Origin: Firmicutes bacterium UBA3941
Lineage (GTDB): Bacteria; Bacillota; Clostridia; Caldicoprobacterales; UBA3941
Length of the DNA: 27,596 bases
Direction of reading: 5' to 3'
NCBI GenBank assembly: GCA_002385665.1
Contig: DGDX01000115.1
Coordinates: forward strand, 13,266-40,861
Part shown: positions 1-11,152 of the stretch, piece after piece
Position numbering within the stretch: the stretch's first letter is position 1
Layout: each line of letters begins with the position of its first letter
Made by a program: the position numbers and the translations under genes
The notes under the pieces: model-generated
Databases searched by the model: none
What the model was told of the DNA's origin: nothing
What the model saw: only the letters and a program-made list of their open reading frames with translations

Positions 1-1166
1 ACCATTCTGGTTCCGACTGATGGGTCATTCTGGTTGTTCTCCACTTCCATATATTCTACCTTGTCTTCAGGGTAATTGGTTAAGACCAGTTTTATAGGAT
101 CCAATACCCCCATTACCCTTTGGGCATCCCTGTTGAGCTCTTCCCTTAGGCAATGCTCTAAGAGGGCAATATCCACCACGCTGTTATTCTTGGCCACTCC
201 GATCCTTTCCGAAAAATCCCTTATGGAAGAGGGGGTGTATCCCCTTCTGCGCAGCCCCGATAGGGTGGGCATCCTCGGGTCATCCCATCCTGACACCTTG
301 CCTTCTTCTACCAATACCCTCAGTTTCCGCTTGCTCATAACGGTATTGGTGAGCTCCAATCTGGCAAATTCTATCTGAACCGGCGGATTTGGGAAAAGGC
401 CTATTTCATTTAGTACCCATTCATACAGGGGTCTATGATCCTCAAATTCCAAAGTACATATGGAGTGGGTAATGTTCTCCAAAGCATCGGATATGGGATG
501 AGCGTAATCATACATGGGATATATGCACCATTTGTCCCCGGTCCTATGGTGAGAGACATGGGCAATCCTATACAATACCGGATCCCGCATATTCATATTT
601 GGAGAGGCCATGTCGATTTTTGCCCTCAATACCCTGGAACCATCCTCAAACTCTCCTGCCTTCATACGCTGAAAAAGATCCAGATTTTCCTCTACAGATC
701 GATCTCTATAAGGACTGTTTTTCCCTGGCTCGGTCAGAGTTCCCCTATATTCCCTAATCTCTTCTGCCGATAGGTCGTCCACATATGCCTTTCCCTTTTT
801 AATAAGCAAAATGGCATATTCATACATCTTATCAAAATAATCGGCAGCATAATACAATCTGTCTTCCCAATCGAACCCCAACCATTTTACGTCTTCAATA
901 ATTGAATTTATATATTCTACCTCTTCCTTCAGGGGATTGGTATCATCAAAGCGTAAATTACATAGCCCATTGTATTTGGCTGCTGTACCAAAGTTCAGGC
1001 ATATGGATTTGGCATGTCCTATATGAAGGTATCCATTGGGCTCAGGTGGAAAGCGGGTGTGTACTCTATCATAAACCCCTTCCTCCAAGTGCTTGTCGAT
1101 GATATCATGGATAAAGTTACTGCCTATATTTACCTCTACCTTGCCGCTCTCTTTCTTATTGCTCAT
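1..1166 (-). CDS. glnS: glutaminyl-tRNA synthetase, C-terminus cut by window edge
   Basis: Class I aminoacyl-tRNA synthetase that charges tRNA(Gln) directly with glutamine in the cytoplasm. I translated the minus strand: 388 codons are visible of a family usually about 550-570 residues, so the anticodon-binding C-terminal part lies outside the window. The N-terminus carries the GlnRS-type signature [17 protein letters not shown] with HIGH at residues 48-51, LRFDDTNP at 71-78, and the KMSKS-equivalent MSKRK at 277-281. The [14 protein letters not shown] form separates GlnRS from bacterial GluRS, which has a PSPTG-type motif. The ATG at 1166 is preceded by AAGGAGA at good spacing. It is divergent from argS across 314 bases. 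Many Firmicutes lack GlnRS and use GluRS plus the GatCAB amidotransferase, so this gene is informative about the lineage and may have been acquired by transfer in an ancestor (inference). Confidence 0.95.
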   Translation of the reverse strand, partial: MSNKKESGKVEVNIGSNFIHDIIDKHLEEGVYDRVHTRFPPEPNGYLHIGHAKSICLNFGTAAKYNGLCNLRFDDTNPLKEEVEYINSIIEDVKWLGFDWEDRLYYAADYFDKMYEYAILLIKKGKAYVDDLSAEEIREYRGTLTEPGKNSPYRDRSVEENLDLFQRMKAGEFEDGSRVLRAKIDMASPNMNMRDPVLYRIAHVSHHRTGDKWCIYPMYDYAHPISDALENITHSICTLEFEDHRPLYEWVLNEIGLFPNPPVQIEFARLELTNTVMSKRKLRVLVEEGKVSGWDDPRMPTLSGLRRRGYTPSSIRDFSERIGVAKNNSVVDIALLEHCLREELNRDAQRVMGVLDPIKLVLTNYPEDKVEYMEVENNQNDPSVGTRM

Positions 1167-1480
1167 ATGTTGCATTCTCCTTACTTTTATTTAACCGTTC
1201 TATTATAGGCTTATACCCAATATTATGCTACCAGATGATACATGGTATAAACCATTTTTTGCAAATCTATATGGTATAAAAATACCTGATTTAATCCATT
1301 GTTCTAATTAATAAATGGTCTGATTTTTCCATTATTTCATATTTTATCACCTTTTAATTCTTTCATCAACTCAGGAATCTTTATCGTTTCAAAATACCCC
1401 GGGGCCTATTAATTTTCCAAGCAATATGGTATCATAATTAAAAAGTTCTATTGAATATTTTTAGATTAAGGAGTTTACAT
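1167..1480. other. divergent glnS-argS intergenic region
   Basis: No gene is seen in these 314 bases. The region must hold promoters for both divergent genes. For glnS, a TATAAT-like -10 can be read on the minus strand about 40 bases upstream of the start, with no good -35. Three copies of a GGTAT-containing motif occur (near 1242, 1273 and 1427). Two of them form small inverted repeats: ATGGT/ACCAT at 1242-1255 and GGTAT/ATACC at 1273-1286. I see no T-box antiterminator motif (GGGTGGTACCGCG type), so tRNA-sensing leader control of either synthetase gene is not supported. The function of the inverted repeats is unknown. Confidence 0.5.
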
Positions 1481-3187
1481 ATGCTTGATATAAAACAAAG
1501 AATATCGGAAATATTAGCGGAAATCATTCCTGCCCTGGACAGTGGGGAGATTAAACAGATGTTGGAATATCCTCCAAATGATGAAATGGGAGATGTGGCA
1601 CTACCTTGTTTTAAATTAAGCAGGATCTTAAGAAAATCCCCCATCCAAATAGCCGAAGAACTGGCTGGAAAAATTCCCGCAGATCCAAAAATCGCCAAAG
1701 TAGAAGCTGTTTCAGGATATCTGAATTTTTTCCTGGATAAAGAAGAGTTCGTAAGGGATGTATTGTCCACTGCTCTAAACAAGGGTAACGAGTACGGATC
1801 CAGGGATATGGGTAAGGGAAGGAACATAGTAATTGACTATTCGGCCCCTAATATTGCAAAACCCTTCCATGTGGGACATCTTCGCTCCACAGCCATAGGA
1901 AATTCCCTCTACAGGATATTTAATTTTCTGGGCTATAATTCAATTGGCATAAACCATTTAGGGGACTGGGGAACCCAATTTGGTAAGCTGATAGTAGCCT
2001 ATAAAAACTGGGGCTCAAAGGATTCCATAGAGAATGGCGGCATTAAAGAACTTATGGCCATATATGTAAAGTTTCATGAAGAGGCAGAAAAGGATCCCTC
2101 CCTGGAGGATGAAGCAAGGGATTGGTTTGTGAAGATGGAACAAGGTAATGAGGAAGCCCTTCAGCTATGGCAGTGGTTTAAGGATATTAGCCTCAAAGAA
2201 TTTCAAAAGGTCTATGATCTACTGGACATCACCTTCGATTCCCAGGCAGGAGAGAGCTTTTACGAGGATAAGATGCCTCCTGTTATAGAGGAGCTTAGGG
2301 AGAAAAATCTGCTTACCGAGAGCCATGGTGCCATGATAGTGGACCTGGAGGAGTATAATATGCCTCCATGTCTCATAATAAAGAAGGACGGCAGCACCTT
2401 ATATGCCACCAGGGATATAACAGCCGCCATCTACAGGAAGAATACCTACGATTTTGATAAATGTATATACGTAACCGGGGCTGCTCAAAGCCTTCACTTT
2501 GAACAATGGTTCAAGGTTATTGAGCTTATGGGTTATGATTGGCACGATAAGTTGGTTCACGTTCCCTTCGGCATAGTAAGCCTGGGCGGGGAAAAGCTGG
2601 CTACTCGTAAAGGAAAGGTAGTCCTGTTAGAGGATATCCTTGCTGAGGCCATAAAGAAAACCCTAAAAATCATCGAGGAGAAAAATCCCGACATGGATGA
2701 AAGTGAAAGAGAAGAGATTGCCCGACAAATGGGTGTTGGCGCTGTAGTATTCAGCGATCTTAGCAACAATAGAATAAAGGATGTATCCTTCTCCTGGGAT
2801 GAAATCCTCAATTTTGACGGTGAGACCGGTCCCTATGTTCAATACACCCATGCCAGGACATGCAGCCTATTAAAAAGGGCAGAAACAGATGTAGATCCAA
2901 ACTTTGATGCCAGCCTTCTTACTACCAAGGAAGAATTCCGGGTAATTAAGACCCTTTATCTGTTCCCCGATATTGTTGTTTCTGCCATGGAGGATCTGGA
3001 GCCCTCCATAATCACCAGGTATTTGGTAGATCTGGCCCAGGATTTTAACCGGTTCTATCATGAACATTCCATATTGGTGGAAGACGAAGCCCTGAAAAAT
3101 GCAAGACTAGCCCTGGTTTTGGCTGTAAAACACACCCTGGCCAATGGCCTGAATCTAATAGGCCTGAGTGCCCCCGAAAGGGTCTAG
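1481..3187 (+). CDS. argS: arginyl-tRNA synthetase
   Basis: Cytoplasmic class Ia synthetase attaching arginine to tRNA(Arg). The 568 residues match the usual length of about 550-580. The order is the N-terminal tRNA-binding (Add-1) domain, residues 1-105; a catalytic Rossmann fold starting with SAPNIAKPFHVGHLRST (HVGH at 130-133); the degenerate KMSKS region seen as ATRKGK, as is common in ArgRS; and the DALR anticodon-binding domain with PYVQYTHAR and the C-terminal GLSAPERV ending. The ATG at 1481 is chosen because AAGGAG lies at 1468-1473 with a 7-base spacer. An in-frame TTG at 1451 lies upstream of that ribosome site and is unlikely to be used. murG follows after about 50 bases on the same strand, so the two are probably co-transcribed. 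The gene points toward oriC, head-on to the expected replication fork. Confidence 0.97.
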   Translation: MLDIKQRISEILAEIIPALDSGEIKQMLEYPPNDEMGDVALPCFKLSRILRKSPIQIAEELAGKIPADPKIAKVEAVSGYLNFFLDKEEFVRDVLSTALNKGNEYGSRDMGKGRNIVIDYSAPNIAKPFHVGHLRSTAIGNSLYRIFNFLGYNSIGINHLGDWGTQFGKLIVAYKNWGSKDSIENGGIKELMAIYVKFHEEAEKDPSLEDEARDWFVKMEQGNEEALQLWQWFKDISLKEFQKVYDLLDITFDSQAGESFYEDKMPPVIEELREKNLLTESHGAMIVDLEEYNMPPCLIIKKDGSTLYATRDITAAIYRKNTYDFDKCIYVTGAAQSLHFEQWFKVIELMGYDWHDKLVHVPFGIVSLGGEKLATRKGKVVLLEDILAEAIKKTLKIIEEKNPDMDESEREEIARQMGVGAVVFSDLSNNRIKDVSFSWDEILNFDGETGPYVQYTHARTCSLLKRAETDVDPNFDASLLTTKEEFRVIKTLYLFPDIVVSAMEDLEPSIITRYLVDLAQDFNRFYHEHSILVEDEALKNARLALVLAVKHTLANGLNLIGLSAPERV

Positions 3188-3238
3188 TCTGGCGTTAGAA
3201 GTAAGAATTAGTAGTCGGAAGCTGGAGGCTTGATAACC

Positions 3239-4309
3239 TTGAAGACAATAGTTTTAACCGGTGGTGGGACTGCTGGCCATGTTACCCCTAATATTGCCCT
3301 GATACCGGAACTTTTAAAACAGGGCTACGATATCCATTACTTAGGTACGGAAAACGGCCTTGAACGGGGCCTTATTGCCAAAGAAAAGGATGTAACCTAT
3401 CACATTATAAAATCCGGAAAGCTAAGAAGGTATATGGATATTCAAAACTTTACCGATCCCTTTAGGGTAATCCAGGGAGTGGGACAATCCGTTAATTTGA
3501 TCCGAAAACTTAAACCCAATATCATCTTCTCAAAGGGCGGTTTTGTTTCAGTTCCTGTGGTACTGGGTGGATGGATTAATAAAGTACCGGTGATAATCCA
3601 TGAGTCCGATCTTACCCCCGGTCTTGCTAATAAAATATCCTTTCCCTTCGCTGTAAAGGTTTGCACAACCTTTAAGGAGACTACAGAATATTTTAAAGGC
3701 GATAAGGGCATATACACAGGCACTCCCCTTCGTCCCAGCCTTTTAAAAGGGGATCCTGAAAAGGGTATGAAGATATGCGGGTTCATCGTAAGAAAACCGA
3801 CCATAATGGTAATGGGCGGTAGCCTTGGAGCTGTTGCCATAAATCAATTTATTAGAAAGATCCTGAGCAGGCTTACCACTCGTTTTAACGTCATACATCT
3901 TTGTGGAAAAAATAACCTGGATCCATCCCTTGAGAATACTCCGGGTTATAAACAGTTTGAATATGTCGATGAGGATCTTCCTCATCTTATGGCCCTGGCC
4001 AGCCTTATAATATCCAGAGCCGGGGCTAATTCCATATACGAATTTTTAGCTCTCAAAAAGCCCAACATACTGATTCCCCTTCCTTTGAGCGCCAGCAGAG
4101 GAGATCAGATCCAAAACGCCCAATCCTTTGAAAGGCAGGGTTTCAGTAAGGTCCTGGATCAGGAAACCTTAACCGATGATATACTGCTTACATCAATTCT
4201 GGATGTCTATGCCAACAGACAGAAATACATAGACAGGATGGCCGAAATGGACCATACCAAGGGTGTTGAAAGGATCATGGATATTATCAATGAATATGCA
4301 AAACCCTAG
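3239..4309 (+). CDS. murG: MurG, lipid II-forming GlcNAc transferase
   Basis: Peripheral membrane glycosyltransferase (GT28) that adds GlcNAc from UDP-GlcNAc to lipid I, giving lipid II on the cytoplasmic face. The N-terminal glycine-rich loop GGGTAGHV is at residues 8-15. The second Rossmann domain has MVMGGSLGA, and the donor-binding region is SRAGANSIYEFLALKKPNILIPLP followed by SRGDQIQNA. At 356 residues it is full length. Two TTG starts are possible. The one at 3239 is preferred because GGAGG at 3224-3228 sits 10 bases upstream and the protein then begins MKTIVLTGGGTAGHV; the TTG at 3230 is only 1 base from the ribosome site. It lies outside any division-cell-wall (dcw) cluster, near the origin, with argS upstream and a strong terminator downstream. 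Confidence 0.95.
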   Translation: MKTIVLTGGGTAGHVTPNIALIPELLKQGYDIHYLGTENGLERGLIAKEKDVTYHIIKSGKLRRYMDIQNFTDPFRVIQGVGQSVNLIRKLKPNIIFSKGGFVSVPVVLGGWINKVPVIIHESDLTPGLANKISFPFAVKVCTTFKETTEYFKGDKGIYTGTPLRPSLLKGDPEKGMKICGFIVRKPTIMVMGGSLGAVAINQFIRKILSRLTTRFNVIHLCGKNNLDPSLENTPGYKQFEYVDEDLPHLMALASLIISRAGANSIYEFLALKKPNILIPLPLSASRGDQIQNAQSFERQGFSKVLDQETLTDDILLTSILDVYANRQKYIDRMAEMDHTKGVERIMDIINEYAKP

Positions 4310-4652
4310 CTTATACTCCAATACTGATCAAATAGATTAGTAATGACTATTGATCGCTACTTATCAATGAAGTCATCCGCTTATCAATAGCTCATTACCT
4401 GAGCCAATGAAAAATGAACTGGCACAAGAAGTTAATTTAAACAGTATCATATCTAATCCTATGTCAACAGGCATAGGATTATTTTTTTCGGAAAATATAA
4501 GGTTATGGAGAAGACCCATCATATCCAAATCGTTTAAACTTCCTGGCCTTGTATGAAATAATATAAATTTCATAAGATTCAAATCAAGGAAGTGTTTGAC
4601 GATATAAGAATTATGGCGTGAAAAACTGTTGTAAACATATAGGAGGAGAAAA
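4310..4652. other. murG-cotF intergenic region
   Basis: These 343 bases hold no credible gene. They contain the intrinsic terminator at 4454-4488, and before it a duplicated CTTATCAAT motif (one copy pairs with ATTGAT upstream). The stretch from 4490 to 4640 should carry the promoter for the coat genes. I could not assign a sporulation sigma promoter (SigE, SigG or SigK type) with confidence. Confidence 0.5.
4454..4488 (+). terminator. Rho-independent terminator after murG
   Basis: A perfect 10-bp stem, TAATCCTATG (4454-4463) with CATAGGATTA (4472-4481), has an 8-base loop and is followed by seven T residues at 4482-4488. It lies about 145 bases past the murG stop and would end the argS-murG transcript before the coat genes. 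Confidence 0.85.
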
Positions 4653-4867
4653 ATGGAGCTGTCAGATAAGGAAAAAAGTTACTCGAAGACCAACTCAAGG
4701 CCGAATACATCTGTATGAGTAAATACAAGCTATATTCTGAGCAAGCCGGAGATCCCCAGATTAAGAATATTTTTAACCTGGTATACCAGCAAGAAGTACA
4801 ACATGCCGAAACGCTAAAATCACTGCTGGAACAAGGGGGATTTAGCCCCCCTACTCCAATATCTTGA
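4653..4867 (+). pseudogene. CotF-like spore coat protein, frameshifted
   Basis: A strong ribosome site, AGGAGG at 4641-4646, precedes the ATG at 4653, which opens as MELSDKEK and stops after 21 codons. One base later in phase the frame continues as LLEDQLKAEYICMSKYKLYSEQAGD and ends at the TGA at 4865-4867. Adding one A to the A6 run in GAAAAAAG restores a single ORF of about 71 residues beginning MELSDKEKKLLEDQLKAEY. The rebuilt product looks like a helical, ferritin-like CotF-family coat protein and is related to the next gene, as is common for tandem clostridial coat genes. It may be a sequencing or assembly error, a true mutation, or a slippage site; the sequence alone cannot decide. Its end touches the start region of the next gene. 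Confidence 0.7.
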
Positions 4868-4884
4868 AAGAAAGAGTATGGAAA

Positions 4885-5196
4885 ATGGCAAAAAACCAAC
4901 TATCAGAAAAAGAAATGCTCCTTGATTCCATTATGACGGAAAAATACGTATCATCTGCCTATGATGCTGGGATTATGGATTCCATAAACCAGGAGGTAAC
5001 CTCTGCGCTTCAGCATATTCAACAGGAGGAACAAAACCATACAAAGCTTTTTATGGAAGTGATGCATAGCCATGGTTGGTATGATGTTCAAGGTGCCCAT
5101 ATCAACCAAGCCGCTAAAAATCAAATTGATCAGCAGATGACATTCCAATTGGAGAACAGAATCAGTGAAATAGAACGAAACAACCAAAACCAATAG
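4885..5196 (+). CDS. CotF-family spore coat protein
   Basis: A 103-residue, charged, helical protein of the CotF type found in the coat of endospores. It begins MAKNQLSEKEMLLDSIMTEKYVSSAYDAGIMDS and contains QQEEQNHTKLFMEVMHSHGWYDV, the paired-helix pattern with Glu and His typical of this ferritin-like fold. I chose the ATG at 4885, with a weak AAAGAG site 8 bases upstream. An in-frame TTG at 4864 overlaps the upstream gene's stop (TTGA) and could be used by translational coupling. There are no membrane segments or signal peptide. Expression is expected in the mother cell during sporulation (family knowledge). It is the second of a tandem pair whose first member is frameshifted. Confidence 0.8.
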   Translation: MAKNQLSEKEMLLDSIMTEKYVSSAYDAGIMDSINQEVTSALQHIQQEEQNHTKLFMEVMHSHGWYDVQGAHINQAAKNQIDQQMTFQLENRISEIERNNQNQ

Positions 5197-5226
5197 GAAT
5201 TTTCGTCATTTATTTAAAGAATATAA

Positions 5227-5248
5227 GGGCAGACAAAGGTGTCTGCCC
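5227..5248. terminator. Hairpin between convergent coat gene and ilvE
   Basis: An 8-bp perfect stem, GGGCAGAC (5227-5234) and GTCTGCCC (5241-5248), has a 6-base loop. On the minus strand it is followed by a T-rich tail (TTATATTCTTT), and on the plus strand by a weak TCAATTT. It lies between converging stops and probably serves ilvE first and the coat gene second. Confidence 0.7.
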
Positions 5249-5260
5249 TCAATTTACCTA

Positions 5261-6325
5261 TTAAACCTTATGAACCCAGCCAAATATATCCTCCCGAGTT
5301 CCATATTGGATACCGGTAAGGGTATCATACATCATAGATGTAAACTCGCCTATTTCTCCATTGTTTATTTCAATTACTTTATCCTTCCATTCCAAAACCC
5401 CTACCGGGGATATTACAGCGGCTGTTCCTGAACCAAATACCTCCTCGAGGCTGCCATCCTCATAAGCTGCAAATACCTCCTCTATTTTTAAATCCCTCTC
5501 CTCTACCACATAGCCCATATGCTTTGCCAGTTTTATAACTGAATCTCGAGTTATACCTGGTAATATGCTACCATCCAGAGGAGCAGTTATTAACTTTCCG
5601 TCTATTTTGAAGAAGATATTCATGGCTCCTACCTCTTCAACAAAGGTATGCTCAGCAGCATCCAACCAAAGAACCTGGGAATATCCCTTGGCCTTGGCTT
5701 TTTCCGCTGCCAATAGGCTTGCCGCATAATTTCCTGCTACCTTGGCTTCGCCGGTACCTCCTTTTTGGGCCCTTACATAGGTATCCTCTACATAAATCTT
5801 GACAGGATCCAGGCCTTCGGGATAATAAGGTCCCACCGGTGATAGGATTATGAAAAATTTATAGGTATCGGATGGCCTTACTCCTAAAAATGGATCGGTA
5901 GCAATCATAAAGGGCCTTATATACAGGGAGGTATCCTTTGAGGAGGGTACCCAATCCCTTTCAATATCCAATAAGGTGTTGAGAGCTTTCCATACAAATT
6001 CTGTATCTACTTTGGGCATACATATCCTTTCGGCAGATCGGTTCAACCTTTTAAAATTGTCCTTGGCCCTAAAGGTGACTATATCTCCATTGCTGTTTCT
6101 GTAGGCTTTCAATCCCTCAAATATGGCCTGTCCATAGTGAAACACCATGGATGATGGGCTCATCTCGATGGGGCCGTAAGGAACAATCCTGGGGTCATAC
6201 CAACCCCTCTCTCTATCATAATCCATTACAAACATATAGTCTGTAAATTGTGTTCCAAACACCAATTCACTATCTTTTGGTTTTGTCTTAAGTTCATCCC
6301 TTTTAATAAATTTGATTTTTTCCAT
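5261..6325 (-). CDS. ilvE: branched-chain amino acid aminotransferase
   Basis: PLP-dependent fold-type IV enzyme that interconverts leucine, isoleucine and valine with their 2-oxo acids, using 2-oxoglutarate/glutamate. The 354 residues fit the longer (BCAT type II, IlvK/mammalian-like) subfamily. Visible features are FHYGQAIFEGLKAYR (62-76), the PLP lysine K195 in GEAKVAGNYAAS, FVEEVGAMN, and FGSGTAAVISPVG near the phosphate-binding site. AGGGGG precedes the ATG at 6325. It follows gyrA by 44 bases on the same strand with no terminator between them, so it may be the last cistron of the dnaA-gyrA transcript. No T-box or leader peptide is visible in the gap. A role in valine or leucine catabolism instead of synthesis cannot be excluded. 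Confidence 0.93.
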   Translation of the reverse strand: MEKIKFIKRDELKTKPKDSELVFGTQFTDYMFVMDYDRERGWYDPRIVPYGPIEMSPSSMVFHYGQAIFEGLKAYRNSNGDIVTFRAKDNFKRLNRSAERICMPKVDTEFVWKALNTLLDIERDWVPSSKDTSLYIRPFMIATDPFLGVRPSDTYKFFIILSPVGPYYPEGLDPVKIYVEDTYVRAQKGGTGEAKVAGNYAASLLAAEKAKAKGYSQVLWLDAAEHTFVEEVGAMNIFFKIDGKLITAPLDGSILPGITRDSVIKLAKHMGYVVEERDLKIEEVFAAYEDGSLEEVFGSGTAAVISPVGVLEWKDKVIEINNGEIGEFTSMMYDTLTGIQYGTREDIFGWVHKV

Positions 6326-6369
6326 TGTGGTATTCCCCCTATAACTTTGAACGTACTAAATACATATCT

Positions 6370-8811
6370 TTATAAGTCGCTATCGTCATCGTCCTTTTCT
6401 GCCTTTGCTACGGATATTACTGTATTCCCTTCCTCAACTCTCATGAGCATTACCCCTTGGGTGTTTCGACCTAAGGTAGAAATATCCTTTACTCCTATGC
6501 GTATAATAATACCTTCGGAATTTATAATCATCAAATCATCGTCCTCGGCTACCATCTTAAGGGCCACAAGGTTGCCTGTTTTTTCATTGGTTTTCATGGT
6601 AATAATCCCACGGCCTCCTCTGTTTTGGACCCTATATTCGTCTATCGATGTCCTTTTTCCAAAACCGTTTTCACTGATAGCCAATACATCTTCCTGGCCG
6701 GATACCAGTACCATATCAATAACGTAATCGTCCTCGCTGAGGTCTATACCCTTGACCCCCATTGTAGCCCTTCCCATAGGACGGACATCGGATTCTTTAA
6801 ACCTAATGCACATCCCCTTATGGGTTGCCATTAAAATTTCCCTGTTTCCTTCGGTCAGCTGAACCCCAACAACTTCATCGTCTTCCCTGAGGTTAATAGC
6901 AATCAGTCCGTCCTTACGGATATTCTGGTATTCTTCCAGGGGACTCTTCTTTATCAATCCATATTTGGTCCCTATCAACAGGAATTTACCGCTTTCTACT
7001 TCATCCACGGAAATCACGGCCTGTATCCTCTCGCCCGGCATCAATTGCAGTAGATTAATGATGGCTGTACCCCTGGCCTGCCTGCCCGCTTCGGGGATCT
7101 CATATGCCTTTAATTCGTATACCTTGCCCAGGCTGGTAAAGAATAATAAGCGATGATGGGTTGAGGTAACAAATATGTCGGTGACAAAGTCCTCTTCCCT
7201 TGTTTGAAGTCCTGTAATGCCCCTTCCTCCCCTTCTTTGGCTTTTATAGGTCTCTAAAGGAGTCCTTTTTATATAGCCTAAATGGGTTAGAGTGAGTACC
7301 ACATCATGTTCATCTATCAGATCTTCGATATCTATCTCACCTGGGGCAGCTACAATCTGTGTTCTCCTGTCATCGTCATATTTTTCCTTTATATTCAGGA
7401 GTTCTTCCTTGATTATCGCATACTGGAGCTTTTTATCGGCCAGAATATCCTTTAATTCCCCGATGGTTTTTAATAAACCTTCATATTCCTCTACCAGTCT
7501 CTCCCTTTCAAGTCCGGTCAGGCGTCTTAATCTCATATCCAATATCGCCTGGGCCTGTCTCTCGCTTAGACCGAATTTTTCCATAAGCCCTTCCTTGGCT
7601 ATCTGATCAGTCCGGGAAGACCTTATCAGGTTTATCACCTCATCGATATGATCAAGAGCGATCAAAAGCCCTTCCAGGATATGGGCCCTGGCCTCTGCCC
7701 TTTCCAGATCATATCTGCTTCTCCTTACTATAATTTCCCTTTGGTGATTTATATAGTGATGCAGAATTTCCTTTAAATTCATGATCCTGGGCTCGCCGTC
7801 AACCAGAGCCAGCATTATAGCACCAAAAGTTACCTGCATCTGAGTATGCTTAAACAGATAATTCAAAACCACATTAGGATTTGCATCCCTTTTTATATCT
7901 ATTACGATGCGCATTCCATTCCTGTCGGATTCATCCCGGATATCGGATATCCCATCAATTCTCTTATCCCGCACCAGACTGGCTATTTTCTCGATGAGTC
8001 TGGCTTTGTTGACCTGATATGGTATCTCCTCTACAATGATACTGGCCCGATTGCCCGAGTGTTCTTCTATCTTGGTCTTCGCCCTGGTAACTATCCTGCC
8101 CCTTCCGGTTCTATAGGCCTGACGAATACCCTCTCTGCCAAGTATCAATGCTCCTGTAGGGAAGTCCGGACCTTTTATATGATTCATAATCTCTTCAATG
8201 GAAATATCCGGATTATCAATTAAGGCCACTACTCCGTCAATAGTCTCCCCCAGATTATGGGGTGGAATATTGGTAGCCATACCTACAGCAATACCAGATG
8301 AACCGTTAACTAAAAGGTTGGGGAATCGAGACGGGAGTACATCAGGCTCCTTTAAGGTTTCATCGAAATTGGGACTGAAATCAACGGTTTCCTTGTTTAT
8401 ATCGGCCAGAAGCTCCATAGAAATTTTTGACATTCTGGCTTCTGTGTACCTCATAGCCGCCGGTGAATCTCCATCAACAGAGCCAAAATTCCCATGACCT
8501 TCTACCAACATGTATCGGATAGAAAAATCCTGAGCCATCCTAACCATGGCGTCATATACGGATGAATCTCCATGGGGATGATATTTACCCAGAACATCCC
8601 CTACTATCCTGGCCGACTTCCTGAAGGGCTTGTCCGGCGTCATCCCGAGTTCATACATAGAATAGAGTATCCTTCTATGAACCGGTTTTAACCCATCCCT
8701 TACATCCGGAAGGGCACGGCTTACGATTACACTCATAGCATAGTCTATAAAGAATTTTGACATCTCTTTTTCTATATTAACATCTACAATTTTGTTATAT
8801 GATGGATCCAT
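6370..8811 (-). CDS. gyrA: DNA gyrase subunit A
   Basis: Breakage-reunion subunit of gyrase, which with GyrB introduces negative supercoils using ATP. It has 813 residues. The catalytic tyrosine is Y122 in AAMRYTEAR, the same number as in E. coli. The quinolone-determining segment reads [10 protein letters not shown] at 78-87, with S83 and D87 present (a wild-type pattern). The GyrA box QRRGGRG at 525-531 marks it as GyrA and not ParC, and the beta-pinwheel C-terminal domain follows. It ends in an acidic tail, KDDDDSDL. It lies 16 bases after gyrB; the GGAAGG site is right behind the gyrB stop. Operon position is as in Bacillus subtilis. Confidence 0.99.
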   Translation of the reverse strand: MDPSYNKIVDVNIEKEMSKFFIDYAMSVIVSRALPDVRDGLKPVHRRILYSMYELGMTPDKPFRKSARIVGDVLGKYHPHGDSSVYDAMVRMAQDFSIRYMLVEGHGNFGSVDGDSPAAMRYTEARMSKISMELLADINKETVDFSPNFDETLKEPDVLPSRFPNLLVNGSSGIAVGMATNIPPHNLGETIDGVVALIDNPDISIEEIMNHIKGPDFPTGALILGREGIRQAYRTGRGRIVTRAKTKIEEHSGNRASIIVEEIPYQVNKARLIEKIASLVRDKRIDGISDIRDESDRNGMRIVIDIKRDANPNVVLNYLFKHTQMQVTFGAIMLALVDGEPRIMNLKEILHHYINHQREIIVRRSRYDLERAEARAHILEGLLIALDHIDEVINLIRSSRTDQIAKEGLMEKFGLSERQAQAILDMRLRRLTGLERERLVEEYEGLLKTIGELKDILADKKLQYAIIKEELLNIKEKYDDDRRTQIVAAPGEIDIEDLIDEHDVVLTLTHLGYIKRTPLETYKSQRRGGRGITGLQTREEDFVTDIFVTSTHHRLLFFTSLGKVYELKAYEIPEAGRQARGTAIINLLQLMPGERIQAVISVDEVESGKFLLIGTKYGLIKKSPLEEYQNIRKDGLIAINLREDDEVVGVQLTEGNREILMATHKGMCIRFKESDVRPMGRATMGVKGIDLSEDDYVIDMVLVSGQEDVLAISENGFGKRTSIDEYRVQNRGGRGIITMKTNEKTGNLVALKMVAEDDDLMIINSEGIIIRIGVKDISTLGRNTQGVMLMRVEEGNTVISVAKAEKDDDDSDL

Positions 8812-8827
8812 CTATTTACATCCTTCC

Positions 8828-11039
<2,212 letters not shown>

Positions 11040-11117
11040 TAACTCCACCGACCTCTCATCAATTTACGAACTTCCATCATATTTCGGCAAACAATATCGA
11101 TTCACTCAGATATATCT

Positions 11118-11146
11118 ATTATATCCTATTTTATCCTATACTTAAA
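11118..11146 (-). promoter_or_regulatory. possible promoter for remB-gyrB-gyrA
   Basis: On the minus strand a TATAAT hexamer (11118-11123) lies 17 bases from a poor -35, TTTAAG (11141-11146), inside the 113-base AT-rich recF-remB gap. The -10 is perfect but the -35 matches only about half of the consensus, so this is a candidate only. Confidence 0.3.
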
Positions 11147-11152
11147 GAAAAA

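Noticed and set aside
435..773. Plus-strand open frames across 76-1208
   Set aside because: They lie opposite the minus-strand GlnRS frame, which carries all family motifs, and have no ribosome sites or recognisable products.
1167..1480. T-box riboswitch for glnS or argS
   Set aside because: The conserved T-box antiterminator sequence is absent, and the leader space shows only small inverted repeats.
4490..4640. SigK or SigG promoter for the coat genes
   Set aside because: CATA-type -10 candidates occur (near 4572), but none has a matching -35 at the right distance.
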